From Bacillus sp. BHET2 (GTDB lineage Bacteria; Bacillota; Bacilli; Bacillales; Bacillaceae_B), in assembly GCF_005938125.1 (NCBI RefSeq), contig NZ_VCQN01000003.1, positions 434,001-498,000 of the forward strand: a stretch of 64,000 bases of DNA, given 5' to 3'. The position numbers and the translations under genes were made by a program. The notes beneath the pieces are model-generated. The model was not told where the DNA came from. It searched no databases and saw nothing but the letters and a program-made list of their open reading frames with translations. Positions within the stretch are counted from its first letter, which is position 1. Every line of letters begins with the position of its first letter. Shown here piece after piece: positions 24,905-34,200 of this stretch.

Positions 24905-24967
24905 AGGGACGGACCTACAATGAGCGAATAACCTAATAGTTTTCTGCTGATTTAGAGGTCCGTCCCT
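24905..24967. repeat. AGGGACGGACC palindrome, long class (63 bp)
   Basis: TAAGAGGGACGGACCTA ... TAGAGGTCCGTCCCTCTTA between convergent genes (TauE rightward, DUF488 leftward). It can serve as terminator for both. Confidence 0.9.
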
Positions 24968-24968
24968 C

Positions 24969-25325
24969 TTACATATCGTCTAATACTTCTTTTAACACAA
25001 TGGCATGGTTGTGCTGATCGTCTTTTGCTCCGTAGAGAAGGACTACACGTTTATCTGCCGCAATTTTCTTTAGTTCCTGTAACTTTTTCTGCTTTTCTTT
25101 ATTTTGATAGAGTTCCTCTTTGTAGGCTTGTCTGAATTCTTCGAACTTGACGGGCTCGTGATTAAACCATTTTCGTAAAGTAGGAGTTGGGGTAATTTCC
25201 TTCATCCACTCGTCCAGTCCGGCATCTTCTTTTGATATTCCTCGGGGCCATACACGGTCGATCAAGATTCGGTGACCTCCTAGTCGGGGAGGTTCATCAT
25301 AGATTCTCTTCAGAATGATAGACAT
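24969..25325 (-). CDS. DUF488 (YeaO-like) family protein
   Basis: 118 residues, the usual length. Hallmarks: LKRIYDEP...GHRILIDRVWPRGISKEDAGLDEWMKEITPTPTLRKWFNHEP and RVVLLYGAKD..HNHAIVL near the C-terminus. The family has a conserved DRVWPRG motif and a small alpha/beta fold; its biochemical role is not established. It is monocistronic, with a ribosome site GGAGG before the ATG, and ends directly at a palindromic repeat. Confidence 0.9.
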   Translation of the reverse strand: MSIILKRIYDEPPRLGGHRILIDRVWPRGISKEDAGLDEWMKEITPTPTLRKWFNHEPVKFEEFRQAYKEELYQNKEKQKKLQELKKIAADKRVVLLYGAKDDQHNHAIVLKEVLDDM

Positions 25326-25469
25326 CGTTCACCCTCCTTTCTTTCCTTTGTCCATTTATCATCAGGATAAATGGGATGGAAGTGTGAAGCAAAGATTTTT
25401 GATTAAGAATTCCTGAGGAGCTAACACCTTCATTATCATTTTGCCAGATATACAGCGTTTTAAATCAGA

Positions 25470-25484
25470 AAGGTCCGTCCCTCT
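25470..25484. repeat. half copy of the AGGGACGGACC family (right arm)
   Basis: AAAGGTCCGTCCCTCTT with no left arm nearby. It lies in a 538-bp gene-poor stretch (25326-25863) that also holds an ABC-ATPase remnant and a full palindrome. Confidence 0.7.
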
Positions 25485-25549
25485 TTCAATTTCAAACCTG
25501 TGCTAATGTTTAAAAACCCAAAAAAATCCAGGGATCTAAAAGAGAACAA

Positions 25550-25696
25550 ATGGGTCAAGGTATAGAAAATCATGCTTTATTGAATGTATCTGCTAAGTAT
25601 AAGAAGGGGAATTTCGTGTTGAATGTAGTTTTATCAGGTTCGGGGAAATCGGCGCTATTGAGTGTGAAAACTAGAAGCAACAATTATTTATTATAA
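25550..25696 (+). pseudogene. ABC-transporter ATPase remnant with Walker A
   Basis: A 48-codon ATG frame reading ...IENHALLNVSAKYKKGNFV...VLSGSGKSALLSV. It aligns with residues 17-53 of the LolD/MacB-type ATPase at 30564 (VETHALLNVSVEFEEGEFV...GASGSGKSTLLSL), including the Walker A box with one glycine-loop residue changed. There is no ribosome binding site and the rest of the gene is missing. It is a decayed duplicate or relative of that ATPase. Confidence 0.65.
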
Positions 25697-25713
25697 GCTC
25701 CTGGGACGATAAG

Positions 25714-25776
25714 AGGGACGGACCTCAAAATCACACTTGAATTTAGATAATTTAATAGGTTTAGAGGTCCGTCCCT
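25714..25776. repeat. AGGGACGGACC palindrome, long class (63 bp)
   Basis: AGGGACGGACCTCAAAA ... TTTAGAGGTCCGTCCCT, 17 bp after the ATPase remnant and 87 bp before the lipoprotein gene. Confidence 0.9.
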
Positions 25777-25863
25777 ACTGGGGAATAATAGGTAAATAGA
25801 ATTAGGAACCACTGGCGGGATGATTCGTACGAATAGTAAGTATATTTTTTTGAGGAGGAAGTC

Positions 25864-27564
25864 ATGGAGAAGAGAAATCCTTTGGGGATTGTTTTGTTGA
25901 GTTTGGTGACAAGTTTCCTGGTCTTGACGGCATGCAGTGATCCGAGTGCCAAGAGTGAGGATGCGAGGACTGATAAAAAAGAAGAAAGTCCTTTTAATAA
26001 TGAAATGAAGAAAATGAATGATGAAATTGGAGAAATGGAGCCACTTCCTTTAACCTCCTATAGTGAGGAAATCGGAGTTAAAATGAATGCACCTGTCTAC
26101 AAGGAATTCGCGGCGAATGGGAAAGTGACAGTCAACGGGGAAATCGCACAGCATGCTGAACTGAAGTCAGGTTACGCATGGATCAAGGTCAGGGCAAGTG
26201 AAGAAGGTCCTGCAGGGAAACAGCTCGAATATTACACCCCTATTGAAAACGGCAAGTTCAAACAGGACATCCACTTTTTCAATGGTGAAGGGGAGTACAA
26301 GGTTTCTGTGCAGCTGCCTGATAAGGACCGTGAAAATTATTACTATGATACAGCTTCCTTCACCGTTCATAATGTGAATCCTGACAGAAAGAGGGATGTG
26401 ACGCTTACTCCGTTTGGACAGGAGGCTGGGCTAGCCTTGAATTCCAACTCAAGCTATGTGGAAGAGAGTGAAGTTTTTTCTTTAAAAGGGGATGCTGCCA
26501 ACTTGAAGGATGAAGATACGATCATGCTCAGGTTAAAGAAAGATTCGGAAAACTGGACACATGTCATTCCAGTGGAAAATGGGAAATTCAGCTTCGATGT
26601 CCCGTTGTTTTATGGAAAAGGAATTCATGAGCTTGAAGTTCTGGTTCCTGATGACAAACGTGAAAATTACTATCAAACAGCAAGCACCCTCCTCATTGAT
26701 AATAAGTCCGAGCGGGTGATGAGCCCCATTGAATATGCGGACACATACCGTGAACGGGGAGTTACCCTGAAATCCCCTCAATTTGGCGGTGGGGAGGCAG
26801 ATAGTACTTACTCCATTAAAGGAAGCATCGATCCGAAAGCAGAATTCGGACCGGAAACCTCTCATATCTATATCACGACTAAAAAAGGGGAAGATGAGGC
26901 ACTTGATGTGATTCCTGTAGAGGATTTTACCTTTGATGATTCTTTTTATCTGCGATTTGGACCAGGTACATATGAGGTAACCCTTAGCGTGCCTGAGATA
27001 AAGGAGAAGAATAGTGACTATTTCAGATTTTTCGGTTTCGCGAAGTTTGAAGTGGAATCGACAAGTGAAGATCAGAGGGACTTGCTGCCTTCGCGGGGAG
27101 TTCAGTCAGACGCCCCTGAAATTATCGAACGGGCGAAGACCGTTACAAATGGAAAGAAGAACGATAGAGATAAAACGAAAGCCATCTACGATTATGTGGC
27201 GAAAAATGTTTCCTACGATGTTGAAAAGTATGAGAATGATGACTTTAACTGGGATGACAGCGCATTGAAAACACTCCAAACCAAAACAGGTGTGTGTCAG
27301 GATTACGCATACCTTGCGATTGCTATGCTTCGTGCAAGCGACATTGAAGCGAGATTCGTTGAAGGTAGAGCAGGAGGGGTATTTCCAGGCAGACACGCAT
27401 GGGTGGAAGCGAACCTTGAAGGAGAATGGGTGACCCTTGATCCTACATGGGGGTCTGGTTACTTAAAGGATGGTACATTCGTCCCGGCGTTTAATGAAGA
27501 TTATTTTGATCCGGATATGGATGAATTTAAGAAGACGCATACACGCACGGGTGTGGCATATTAG
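25864..27564 (+). CDS. transglutaminase-like lipoprotein with three beta-sandwich repeats
   Basis: 566 residues; ATG behind GAGGAGG. The signal peptide ends in lipobox LVLTAC (Cys21), so the protein is lipid-anchored outside the membrane. Residues ~60-400 hold three repeats sharing a pattern IPVENGKF.FDVPLF.G.G.(Y/H).(L/V).V.(L/V)PD..RENYY, probably Ig-like domains. The C-terminal transglutaminase-like domain has the triad Cys478 (GVCQDYAY), His511 (GRHAWVE) and Asp526 (TLDPTWG). Such domains act as cysteine proteases or crosslinkers of wall or surface proteins; which is unknown. It is monocistronic with its own terminator. Confidence 0.85.
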   Translation: MEKRNPLGIVLLSLVTSFLVLTACSDPSAKSEDARTDKKEESPFNNEMKKMNDEIGEMEPLPLTSYSEEIGVKMNAPVYKEFAANGKVTVNGEIAQHAELKSGYAWIKVRASEEGPAGKQLEYYTPIENGKFKQDIHFFNGEGEYKVSVQLPDKDRENYYYDTASFTVHNVNPDRKRDVTLTPFGQEAGLALNSNSSYVEESEVFSLKGDAANLKDEDTIMLRLKKDSENWTHVIPVENGKFSFDVPLFYGKGIHELEVLVPDDKRENYYQTASTLLIDNKSERVMSPIEYADTYRERGVTLKSPQFGGGEADSTYSIKGSIDPKAEFGPETSHIYITTKKGEDEALDVIPVEDFTFDDSFYLRFGPGTYEVTLSVPEIKEKNSDYFRFFGFAKFEVESTSEDQRDLLPSRGVQSDAPEIIERAKTVTNGKKNDRDKTKAIYDYVAKNVSYDVEKYENDDFNWDDSALKTLQTKTGVCQDYAYLAIAMLRASDIEARFVEGRAGGVFPGRHAWVEANLEGEWVTLDPTWGSGYLKDGTFVPAFNEDYFDPDMDEFKKTHTRTGVAY

Positions 27565-27574
27565 AACAAATGAA

Positions 27575-27615
27575 GATGTCAACTAAACGGCAATAGAGTT
27601 GGCATCTTTTTTTTT
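27575..27615 (+). terminator. rho-independent terminator
   Basis: Stem GATGTCAACT / AGTTGGCATC (one G-T pair), 12-nt loop, nine T residues. Confidence 0.85.
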
Positions 27616-27714
27616 AGGAGCATAGCAGTCTAAATATGTAATATTGTGGTTGATAGCTATAAATAGTACACTTATATAAAGAAAGAATTCTTACTATTTA
27701 TAGGAGAGTAATGA

Positions 27715-29949
27715 ATGAATTTTACTCAAAACAAGAAAACCATCATCATACTATTTATAATAATGATTCTATTAGAATTGGCAGACGTCTCCTGGAAAAC
27801 CAATAATCCCGGAAATGGTGGGATGGCCCTATTCCTGCATATAGGATTAGTCGTATGCATGCTTGCGTTATTAGTTCTTTTATTTAAAGGGAATGCTGAT
27901 GCTTCCAAAGAATTAACGAAAAGTAATAAAAACTTAAACAATATTTTTGAATCGTTGGATGTAGCGATTTGGTCTCATGATATGAAATCGGACGTTCTCT
28001 TGATTACACCTGGAATTGAAAACTTGTATGGTTATTCATTGAACGAATTTTACCGTGATACTCTACTCTGGAAGAAAGTCATTCATCCTGAGGATAGCCA
28101 AGTGTTAAAGGAACGGGAAGAAACCCTCGGTTCCGGACAACCATGTGTGAGTATTTATAGGATTATCAAGCCAAATGGTCAGGTTCGCTGGATCCAGGAT
28201 AGGGGGATCCCGTCTTTTGATGAAAGCGGGGAAATGATTTCTTTTACAAGTGTGTTATTTGATATTACCAACCGGCGAGAAAGTGAAGACCAGTACCGGA
28301 GTTTAGTAGAAATGTCCCCTGATATCATTGCGGTGATCAGCAATCAGAAATTTGATTATATCAACAAAGCCGGTAGCAAGTTGATTGGTGCCAATAACCC
28401 GTCAGAGCTCATAAACAAGGATGTTTCTCGTTTTACAAGTCTTACCAATATCACCAAAGTAAGAGAAATGGCAAAAGAGTCAATTACAGGAGTACGATTT
28501 GATCTGACGATTTATCGCCTGAACGGTGAAGAAATCGATGTGGAGATTTCTGCTATGCCTATTTTATATGGCGGCCGAATGGCAATTCAGTTGGTGGGGC
28601 GAGATATTACCGATCGCAAAAAAGCAGAGAAAACCATCCGTACCATGGCCTATTATGATACGTTAACGGGGCTGCCAAACCGAAATAAATTCAAGAAATA
28701 TTTAAATGAATCTATTCTTGCGTCCCCTGAGCAATCCATTGCCATCTTATTTTTGGATTTAGATCGATTTAAAGTCATCAATGATACGAAGGGGCACTCT
28801 ACTGGAGATATGATATTGGAAAGGGTTGCCAATCGATTGAAGGATGTTGTGCAAGACAATGGAATTGTATTTAGACAAGGAGGGGATGAATTTATCATCC
28901 TACTCTCTAAATTAAATCTTGCGGATGTCGAAGGAATAGCCGGCAGTATAGTAGAAAGTTTCACAAGCCCGATCACGATTCATGAGCAGGAGTTCTTCGT
29001 CACGACAAGTATCGGTATCAGCATCTATCCTGATGATGGAGAAGATCAGGAAAGCTTAATCAAACACGCCGATACTGCCATGTATTTGGCGAAGGAACGT
29101 GGAAAGAACAACTATCAATTTTATCTTCCTGGCCTTGAAACAACTTCTTCACGACATATGGAAGTGGAAAATGGGTTAAGAAAAGCATTGGAGTTGGATC
29201 AATTTACTCTCTATTATCAGCCCAAAGTGGACTTGGAAACATCTGATATTCTAGGTGTAGAAGCCTTGATCCGCTGGGAAAACCCTGCTTTAGGATTGAC
29301 CCCGCCAAATGAATTCATTCCTTTGGCAGAAGAAACGGGATTGATCATTCCCATTGGGAAGTGGGTGCTTCGGGCGGCATGTATGCAAAGTAAGAAATGG
29401 GAAAAACAGGGCTTAGGGATCATCCCTGTAGCCATAAATATTTCCGTCAGACAGATTAAGGATGACGGATTCGTAGAAATGGTGAAAGAAACCTTATCAG
29501 AAATGCAGTTTGAGCCGAGTCGACTTGAGCTTGAGATAACAGAGAGCATCATGCAGGACTTTGAGAAATCAACCGAGGTCCTCAATCAGCTTAAAGAAAT
29601 AGGCGTTATCATTTCCATGGATGATTTTGGGACTGGATACTCATCATTGAATAATTTAAGACACTTACCGATTGATAGCATTAAAATCGATAAATCGTTC
29701 GTTGATGATATTACGAAAGACTCCAATCAAGTGTCCATTGTAAAAGCGATCATTGATATGAGTCGAAATATGAACTTCACAGTCATCGCGGAGGGAATTG
29801 AAACGGAAGATCAAGTAGTCTACCTGAGAGAAAATGCCTGCCAGGTAGGTCAGGGCTATCACTTTGGCAGACCAATGCCTGCTTCCGCGTTGCAATCTTT
29901 TTTGGTGGATAGGGAAGAAAACCGGTCTGTCAGTCATTTAGAACAATAA
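27715..29949 (+). CDS. PAS-PAS-GGDEF-EAL cyclic-di-GMP signalling membrane protein
   Basis: 744 residues. Two N-terminal membrane helices (about 10-26 and 38-60) are followed by PAS 1 (about 78-190), PAS 2 (195-305), GGDEF (310-475) and EAL (485-735). The diguanylate cyclase active site GGDEF is intact (389-393, preceded by RQ), and the phosphodiesterase signature EAL is intact (516-518), with the metal-binding DDFGTGYSS at 636-644, so both activities are possible. PAS domains suggest redox or ligand control. It would tune motility versus attachment through c-di-GMP. It is monocistronic behind AGGAGAG. Confidence 0.95.
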   Translation: MNFTQNKKTIIILFIIMILLELADVSWKTNNPGNGGMALFLHIGLVVCMLALLVLLFKGNADASKELTKSNKNLNNIFESLDVAIWSHDMKSDVLLITPGIENLYGYSLNEFYRDTLLWKKVIHPEDSQVLKEREETLGSGQPCVSIYRIIKPNGQVRWIQDRGIPSFDESGEMISFTSVLFDITNRRESEDQYRSLVEMSPDIIAVISNQKFDYINKAGSKLIGANNPSELINKDVSRFTSLTNITKVREMAKESITGVRFDLTIYRLNGEEIDVEISAMPILYGGRMAIQLVGRDITDRKKAEKTIRTMAYYDTLTGLPNRNKFKKYLNESILASPEQSIAILFLDLDRFKVINDTKGHSTGDMILERVANRLKDVVQDNGIVFRQGGDEFIILLSKLNLADVEGIAGSIVESFTSPITIHEQEFFVTTSIGISIYPDDGEDQESLIKHADTAMYLAKERGKNNYQFYLPGLETTSSRHMEVENGLRKALELDQFTLYYQPKVDLETSDILGVEALIRWENPALGLTPPNEFIPLAEETGLIIPIGKWVLRAACMQSKKWEKQGLGIIPVAINISVRQIKDDGFVEMVKETLSEMQFEPSRLELEITESIMQDFEKSTEVLNQLKEIGVIISMDDFGTGYSSLNNLRHLPIDSIKIDKSFVDDITKDSNQVSIVKAIIDMSRNMNFTVIAEGIETEDQVVYLRENACQVGQGYHFGRPMPASALQSFLVDREENRSVSHLEQ

Positions 29950-30053
29950 CCATATTTATGAAACATAAGGTAATTCTTGAAAAAGATCAGCTATAGTAGA
30001 GGGAGAAGTCTCACTTTTCTTTAGTCAAACAACTATTGGAGGGACGCAACATT

Positions 30054-30392
30054 ATGTCAGAGTGGCCTAATTGCCCAAAATGCAACTCAGAATACACATA
30101 CGAAGATGGAAGTCTTTACGTTTGCCCCGAATGTGCACACGAATGGACGGCAGAAGCAGTAGAAAAGCCAGAAAGTGAAACAGTCGTCAACGACTCAAAC
30201 GGGAATGCCTTGACCGATGGAGACTCCGTTTCCGTCATCAAAGACCTGAAAGTAAAGGGGAGCTCATCCGTTCTCAAAATGGGAACCAAAGTCAAAAACA
30301 TCCGACTCGTCGAAGGCGACCACAACATCGACTGCAAAATCGACGGCTTCGGTGCCATGAAACTAAAATCCGAATTTGTGAAAAAGATATAA
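30054..30392 (+). CDS. PhnA/YjdM-like zinc-ribbon protein
   Basis: 112 residues from ATG 30054 (behind GGAGGG). The N-terminal zinc ribbon has two CxxC pairs (CPKC at about 7-10 and CPEC at about 25-28) with the typical [16 protein letters not shown]; the C-terminal PhnA domain has [41 protein letters not shown]. Despite the name PhnA, the family is not shown to hydrolyse phosphonoacetate here. The codons are unusually C-ending, more than in neighbouring genes. A 61-bp palindrome follows 9 bp after the stop. Confidence 0.93.
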   Translation: MSEWPNCPKCNSEYTYEDGSLYVCPECAHEWTAEAVEKPESETVVNDSNGNALTDGDSVSVIKDLKVKGSSSVLKMGTKVKNIRLVEGDHNIDCKIDGFGAMKLKSEFVKKI

Positions 30393-30400
30393 AAAGGAAG

Positions 30401-30461
30401 AGGGACGGACCTCTAATTAGCGATTATCCTATTGGATTTGGCTGATTGGAGGTCCGTCCCT
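30401..30461. repeat. AGGGACGGACC palindrome, long class (61 bp)
   Basis: AAGAGGGACGGACCTCTAAT ... ATTGGAGGTCCGTCCCTCTT between two rightward genes; it may end the PhnA-like transcript. Confidence 0.9.
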
Positions 30462-30563
30462 CTTTCTGTGTATGTTTCTGGTTTTCAAATATTTGTAATA
30501 TTTTCGTTACATTTCTGTTATAATTGTTTAAAAATTCTAACAACAATTATTGGAGGTAGGGGA

Positions 30564-31256
30564 ATGAGTTTAGGAGTCAAGCTTGATCATGTTTCGAAGA
30601 CGTATAAGGGAGAAGGGGTAGAGACTCATGCTTTATTGAATGTGTCAGTTGAGTTTGAGGAAGGTGAGTTCGTGTCTGTAGTAGGCGCATCGGGTTCTGG
30701 TAAGTCTACGCTTTTGAGTTTGATTGGGACATTAGATCAATCGACCATGGGTGACATTCAGTTTGGGTCCAGGAATATCACGGAATTCAATCAGAAAGAA
30801 CTTGCAGATTTTCGGTTTGAAAACATTGGCTTTATCTTTCAACAATTTCACTTAATCCCCACGATGACCTCTTTAGAAAATGTGATGGCACCGCTCTTCT
30901 CAAGAAAGGTTCCTTACAACAAAAAAAATCGGTCATTAGAGCTACTGGAAGCGATTGGCCTCGGTGATAAATTGCACTCTCTTCCTTCACAATTATCAGG
31001 AGGCCAACAGCAACGGGTGGCAATTGCAAGGGCTCTTGTGCATGAGCCTCAATGGCTATTGGCAGACGAGCCTACAGGTAATCTTGATACCGAAACGGGG
31101 GAAATCATCTTTAGTATCTTGAAATCACTTAATGTGGAGAAAGGCTGTGGTGTCATCTTTGTCACTCATGATGCTGACATTGCTAAGAAGGCGGACAGAA
31201 TGATTGAGATGAAAGACGGTCAGATCATATCTGATCAAGCAGTGGCCCCGATATGA
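30564..31256 (+). CDS. ABC transporter ATP-binding protein, LolD/MacB type
   Basis: 230 residues from ATG 30564 behind GGAGG. Walker A is GASGSGKST (41-49), signature LSGGQ (144-148), Walker B LLADEP (165-170), H-loop in FVTHD. The sequence pattern QFHLIPTMTSLENVMAPL is typical of MacB/LolD ATPases that drive FtsX-type permeases in mechanotransmission rather than classic transport. The stop overlaps the ATG of the permease-peptidase gene (ATGA), so the two proteins are made together. Decayed ABC-ATPase pieces at 25550 and 51363 resemble it. Confidence 0.95.
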   Translation: MSLGVKLDHVSKTYKGEGVETHALLNVSVEFEEGEFVSVVGASGSGKSTLLSLIGTLDQSTMGDIQFGSRNITEFNQKELADFRFENIGFIFQQFHLIPTMTSLENVMAPLFSRKVPYNKKNRSLELLEAIGLGDKLHSLPSQLSGGQQQRVAIARALVHEPQWLLADEPTGNLDTETGEIIFSILKSLNVEKGCGVIFVTHDADIAKKADRMIEMKDGQIISDQAVAPI

Positions 31257-34200
31257 TCCGGTTTATTTGGAATTCATGGTGGAGAAACAAAGAGCGCTTC
31301 ACGCTATTGATTATCGGCGTTCTGCTCTTAAGTGTTGGATTGAGCTACTTAGTGGGAGTGACACAAAGCAATAATGGAACAATCGTCAACGAACTTCAGA
31401 AAAGATGGAAATCCTCCTATCATCTTGTGGTCCGTCCTCCCGATTCAAGAAGTGTAACAGAGGAAATGAATCTACTGGAACCCAATTATTTGAGTGGACT
31501 ATCTGGTGGGATCACACTTGAACAATATGAAACCATAAAAAAATTGAGTGATGTGGAAATCGCTGCACCGATTTCCATGATGGGATATGTCTATAACCAA
31601 GTGAATATGGGGCAATTGTCCATCACTGAGCCTGGCATCTATCGTCTTAAGGAAAAAGAAGTAGTTCAGACAGGTGCGAAAGAGGATGTGAACGAAGGTG
31701 ACTTTTATTTCACAATCGGCGGGTGGGACGCTACTCAAACAATGGACAAGGGATATGGTGTTGGCTATTTTTCAGGTGAATTATCCTATGGAACACAGGT
31801 CCTCGTTGCGGGGATTGATCCGGAACAGGAAGCGAAGCTAGTTGGTTTAGATAAGGCGATGGTAAAAAGCCAAGCCAGTAGATATTTTTCTGAGAAGGAC
31901 GAAGTAACTGATTTCCCCGTAGGAGATAATCTAACCGACTCGGCAATCTCGGTCATTATGAGTGATCGTGAGTTTGTAGATGGAGAAATTCAATTCATTG
32001 TGGAAAAACTGGATATCCCTTTTGAGGCAGAAATACAAAGTGAAACGATGGAAAGAGTGAAACAAAAAGGCGGCCAGAAATACCTTGATGAACAAAAAGG
32101 CACTGTGGTGGAAGAAAAACGCTTCACCACAGAACAAGCGCACAAAAAAATCGTGAATGAAGTAACGCACCCAAGTTATACAAGCAATTTGGATAACATG
32201 AACTGGATGAGCTTTAAGCCATCACCGGTAGAATATCGTCCTGTCACAAGTCCTTTTGGAAAGAGGTGGGCATTCAGCTACGAGGTAAGCCCCTATAGTG
32301 TACCTAAGGATTCAATTCTGGCAGTAGACGAGGCGTACCGGAAAGTAGAAACGTTTGGAGAGGAAAGTTCAAGCTGGCCAAGATTGAGGTTGGATTATAT
32401 CGGAATCTTTGATACTCAGAAACTCAAAATCTCCAAAGATCCATTGACCGAGCTTCCAGTGGAGACATATTTCCCTTCTAAAGCCAGCTTGGTGCTGGAC
32501 GATGATGGGAATCCTGTCAATCCCCCTGTACCTATGAAGCCCGTCAACAATCCGTATGGTTTCCTTACAAAGCCCCCACTCATGCTGACGACCATTGATG
32601 CAGCAGCACATGTACTTGGTGATAAACCGATTTCAGCTATACGGGTCAATGTGAAGGGGGTCGACACATTCAATGAGGAAAGCGAGGCTATTCTTCAAAA
32701 AGTGGCAAAGGAGATACAATCAGCAACGGGGTTGATGGTCGATGTAACATTGGGATCATCCCCTCAGCCTGCTTTGACACATATTCCTGGAATTGATGGA
32801 GAGAAAAGCTTTGGGTGGATTGAGCAACCGTGGATCAAAATCGGTTCCTCCATGACGATTTTTAAAGAAGCCAAACTTGGAATTTCAGGGGTAGTTGGAA
32901 GTGTCGTTGCGGTAGCCATTGTATATGTGTTTTCGTCGAACCTGATCATGATGTATGGACGCAAGAAGGAATTTGCCGTTTTACTTTCTTTAGGGTGGAG
33001 ACCGAACCAGCTATCAAAATTATTACTCATAGAAGCTCTTATACTGGGTACGGTCGTGTCTATGGTAAGCTGGCTCATATTAGGATGGTTTACCTTATCA
33101 AATGATCTGGATCCATCCCCTGTGCGTGTCATCCTCATTGGGTTGATAGGATTGACGATTTATATGACCGGAGCCGTGATCCCTGCGCACCTCGTCAGAA
33201 AAATCATGCCGTATGAAGCGATGAGATCTGGAGAAATATCCTTAAAACAAAAGAGAATGGTGAAGTCTGAATCAGTAGGGGGCATGGCTGTAAATTCGAT
33301 GCTGTCGAGGTGGAAGAGAACCTCTTTATCCGTTATTTCCATGGGGATCCCCACTGGGCTTCTGCTCTTTTACCTGTTTATCACCATCCGCTTAAAAGGA
33401 GTTATGTATACGAGCTGGCTTGGAGAATATGTAGCCATGGAAGTAAGTTCTATGCATTATGTGGCAATGGGAATCGCTCTGACTATCGCGGTCCTCACTA
33501 CGGCAGAAATCATTTGGCAGAACGTTGCAGAAAGGCAGCCAGAAATATCCGTATTGAAAGCACTCGGGTGGAGGAATGGGACAATCCGTCTGCTCGTGAT
33601 CTTAGAAGGGCTGTTGTCGGGAATGATTGCAGGATTGATTGGCTTATGTTTTGCTTTCATTCTTGTCTTTAAAATCTATGGGCAATTTCCCTTTAATCAG
33701 GCATGGATGTATGTCACATCCATCCTGATTCCGATTTCGACAGGTATGATTGCTGCAATCCTGCCTGCGGAAAAAGCTGCAAATACCCCACCATATCAAG
33801 GGTTGAGCGGGGGATACAGCAACAATGAAAATGTGGAAAAGCAATTCAAATATGTTCTTTCAACGGCGGCGGTTGCACTCTTAATTGGCATCATGGTCCT
33901 CTTTGGCAGAAGCATTCCCGAAGTGCATCAAGTGGAAACGGTAAATATGGATTCCCCGGAGAAAGAGGAAGGGACGAAAGGGGAGACGATTTCAGCTTAC
34001 ACTACTCCAGAGAAAGAAGAGATAGACGAACCGCAAGACGAACCACTGGCATTTTTGAAGGCGAAAGAACTTGCCGGAAAACAAGCAACCATCGGAGAAA
34101 AGCTCGACCTTGATGGTGTCACGATCCTAATTCAATCACCAAGTGAAACACCATCCGTGTTAAAACCGAAGAAAAAAAATCACCAACTCATAACGATTCC

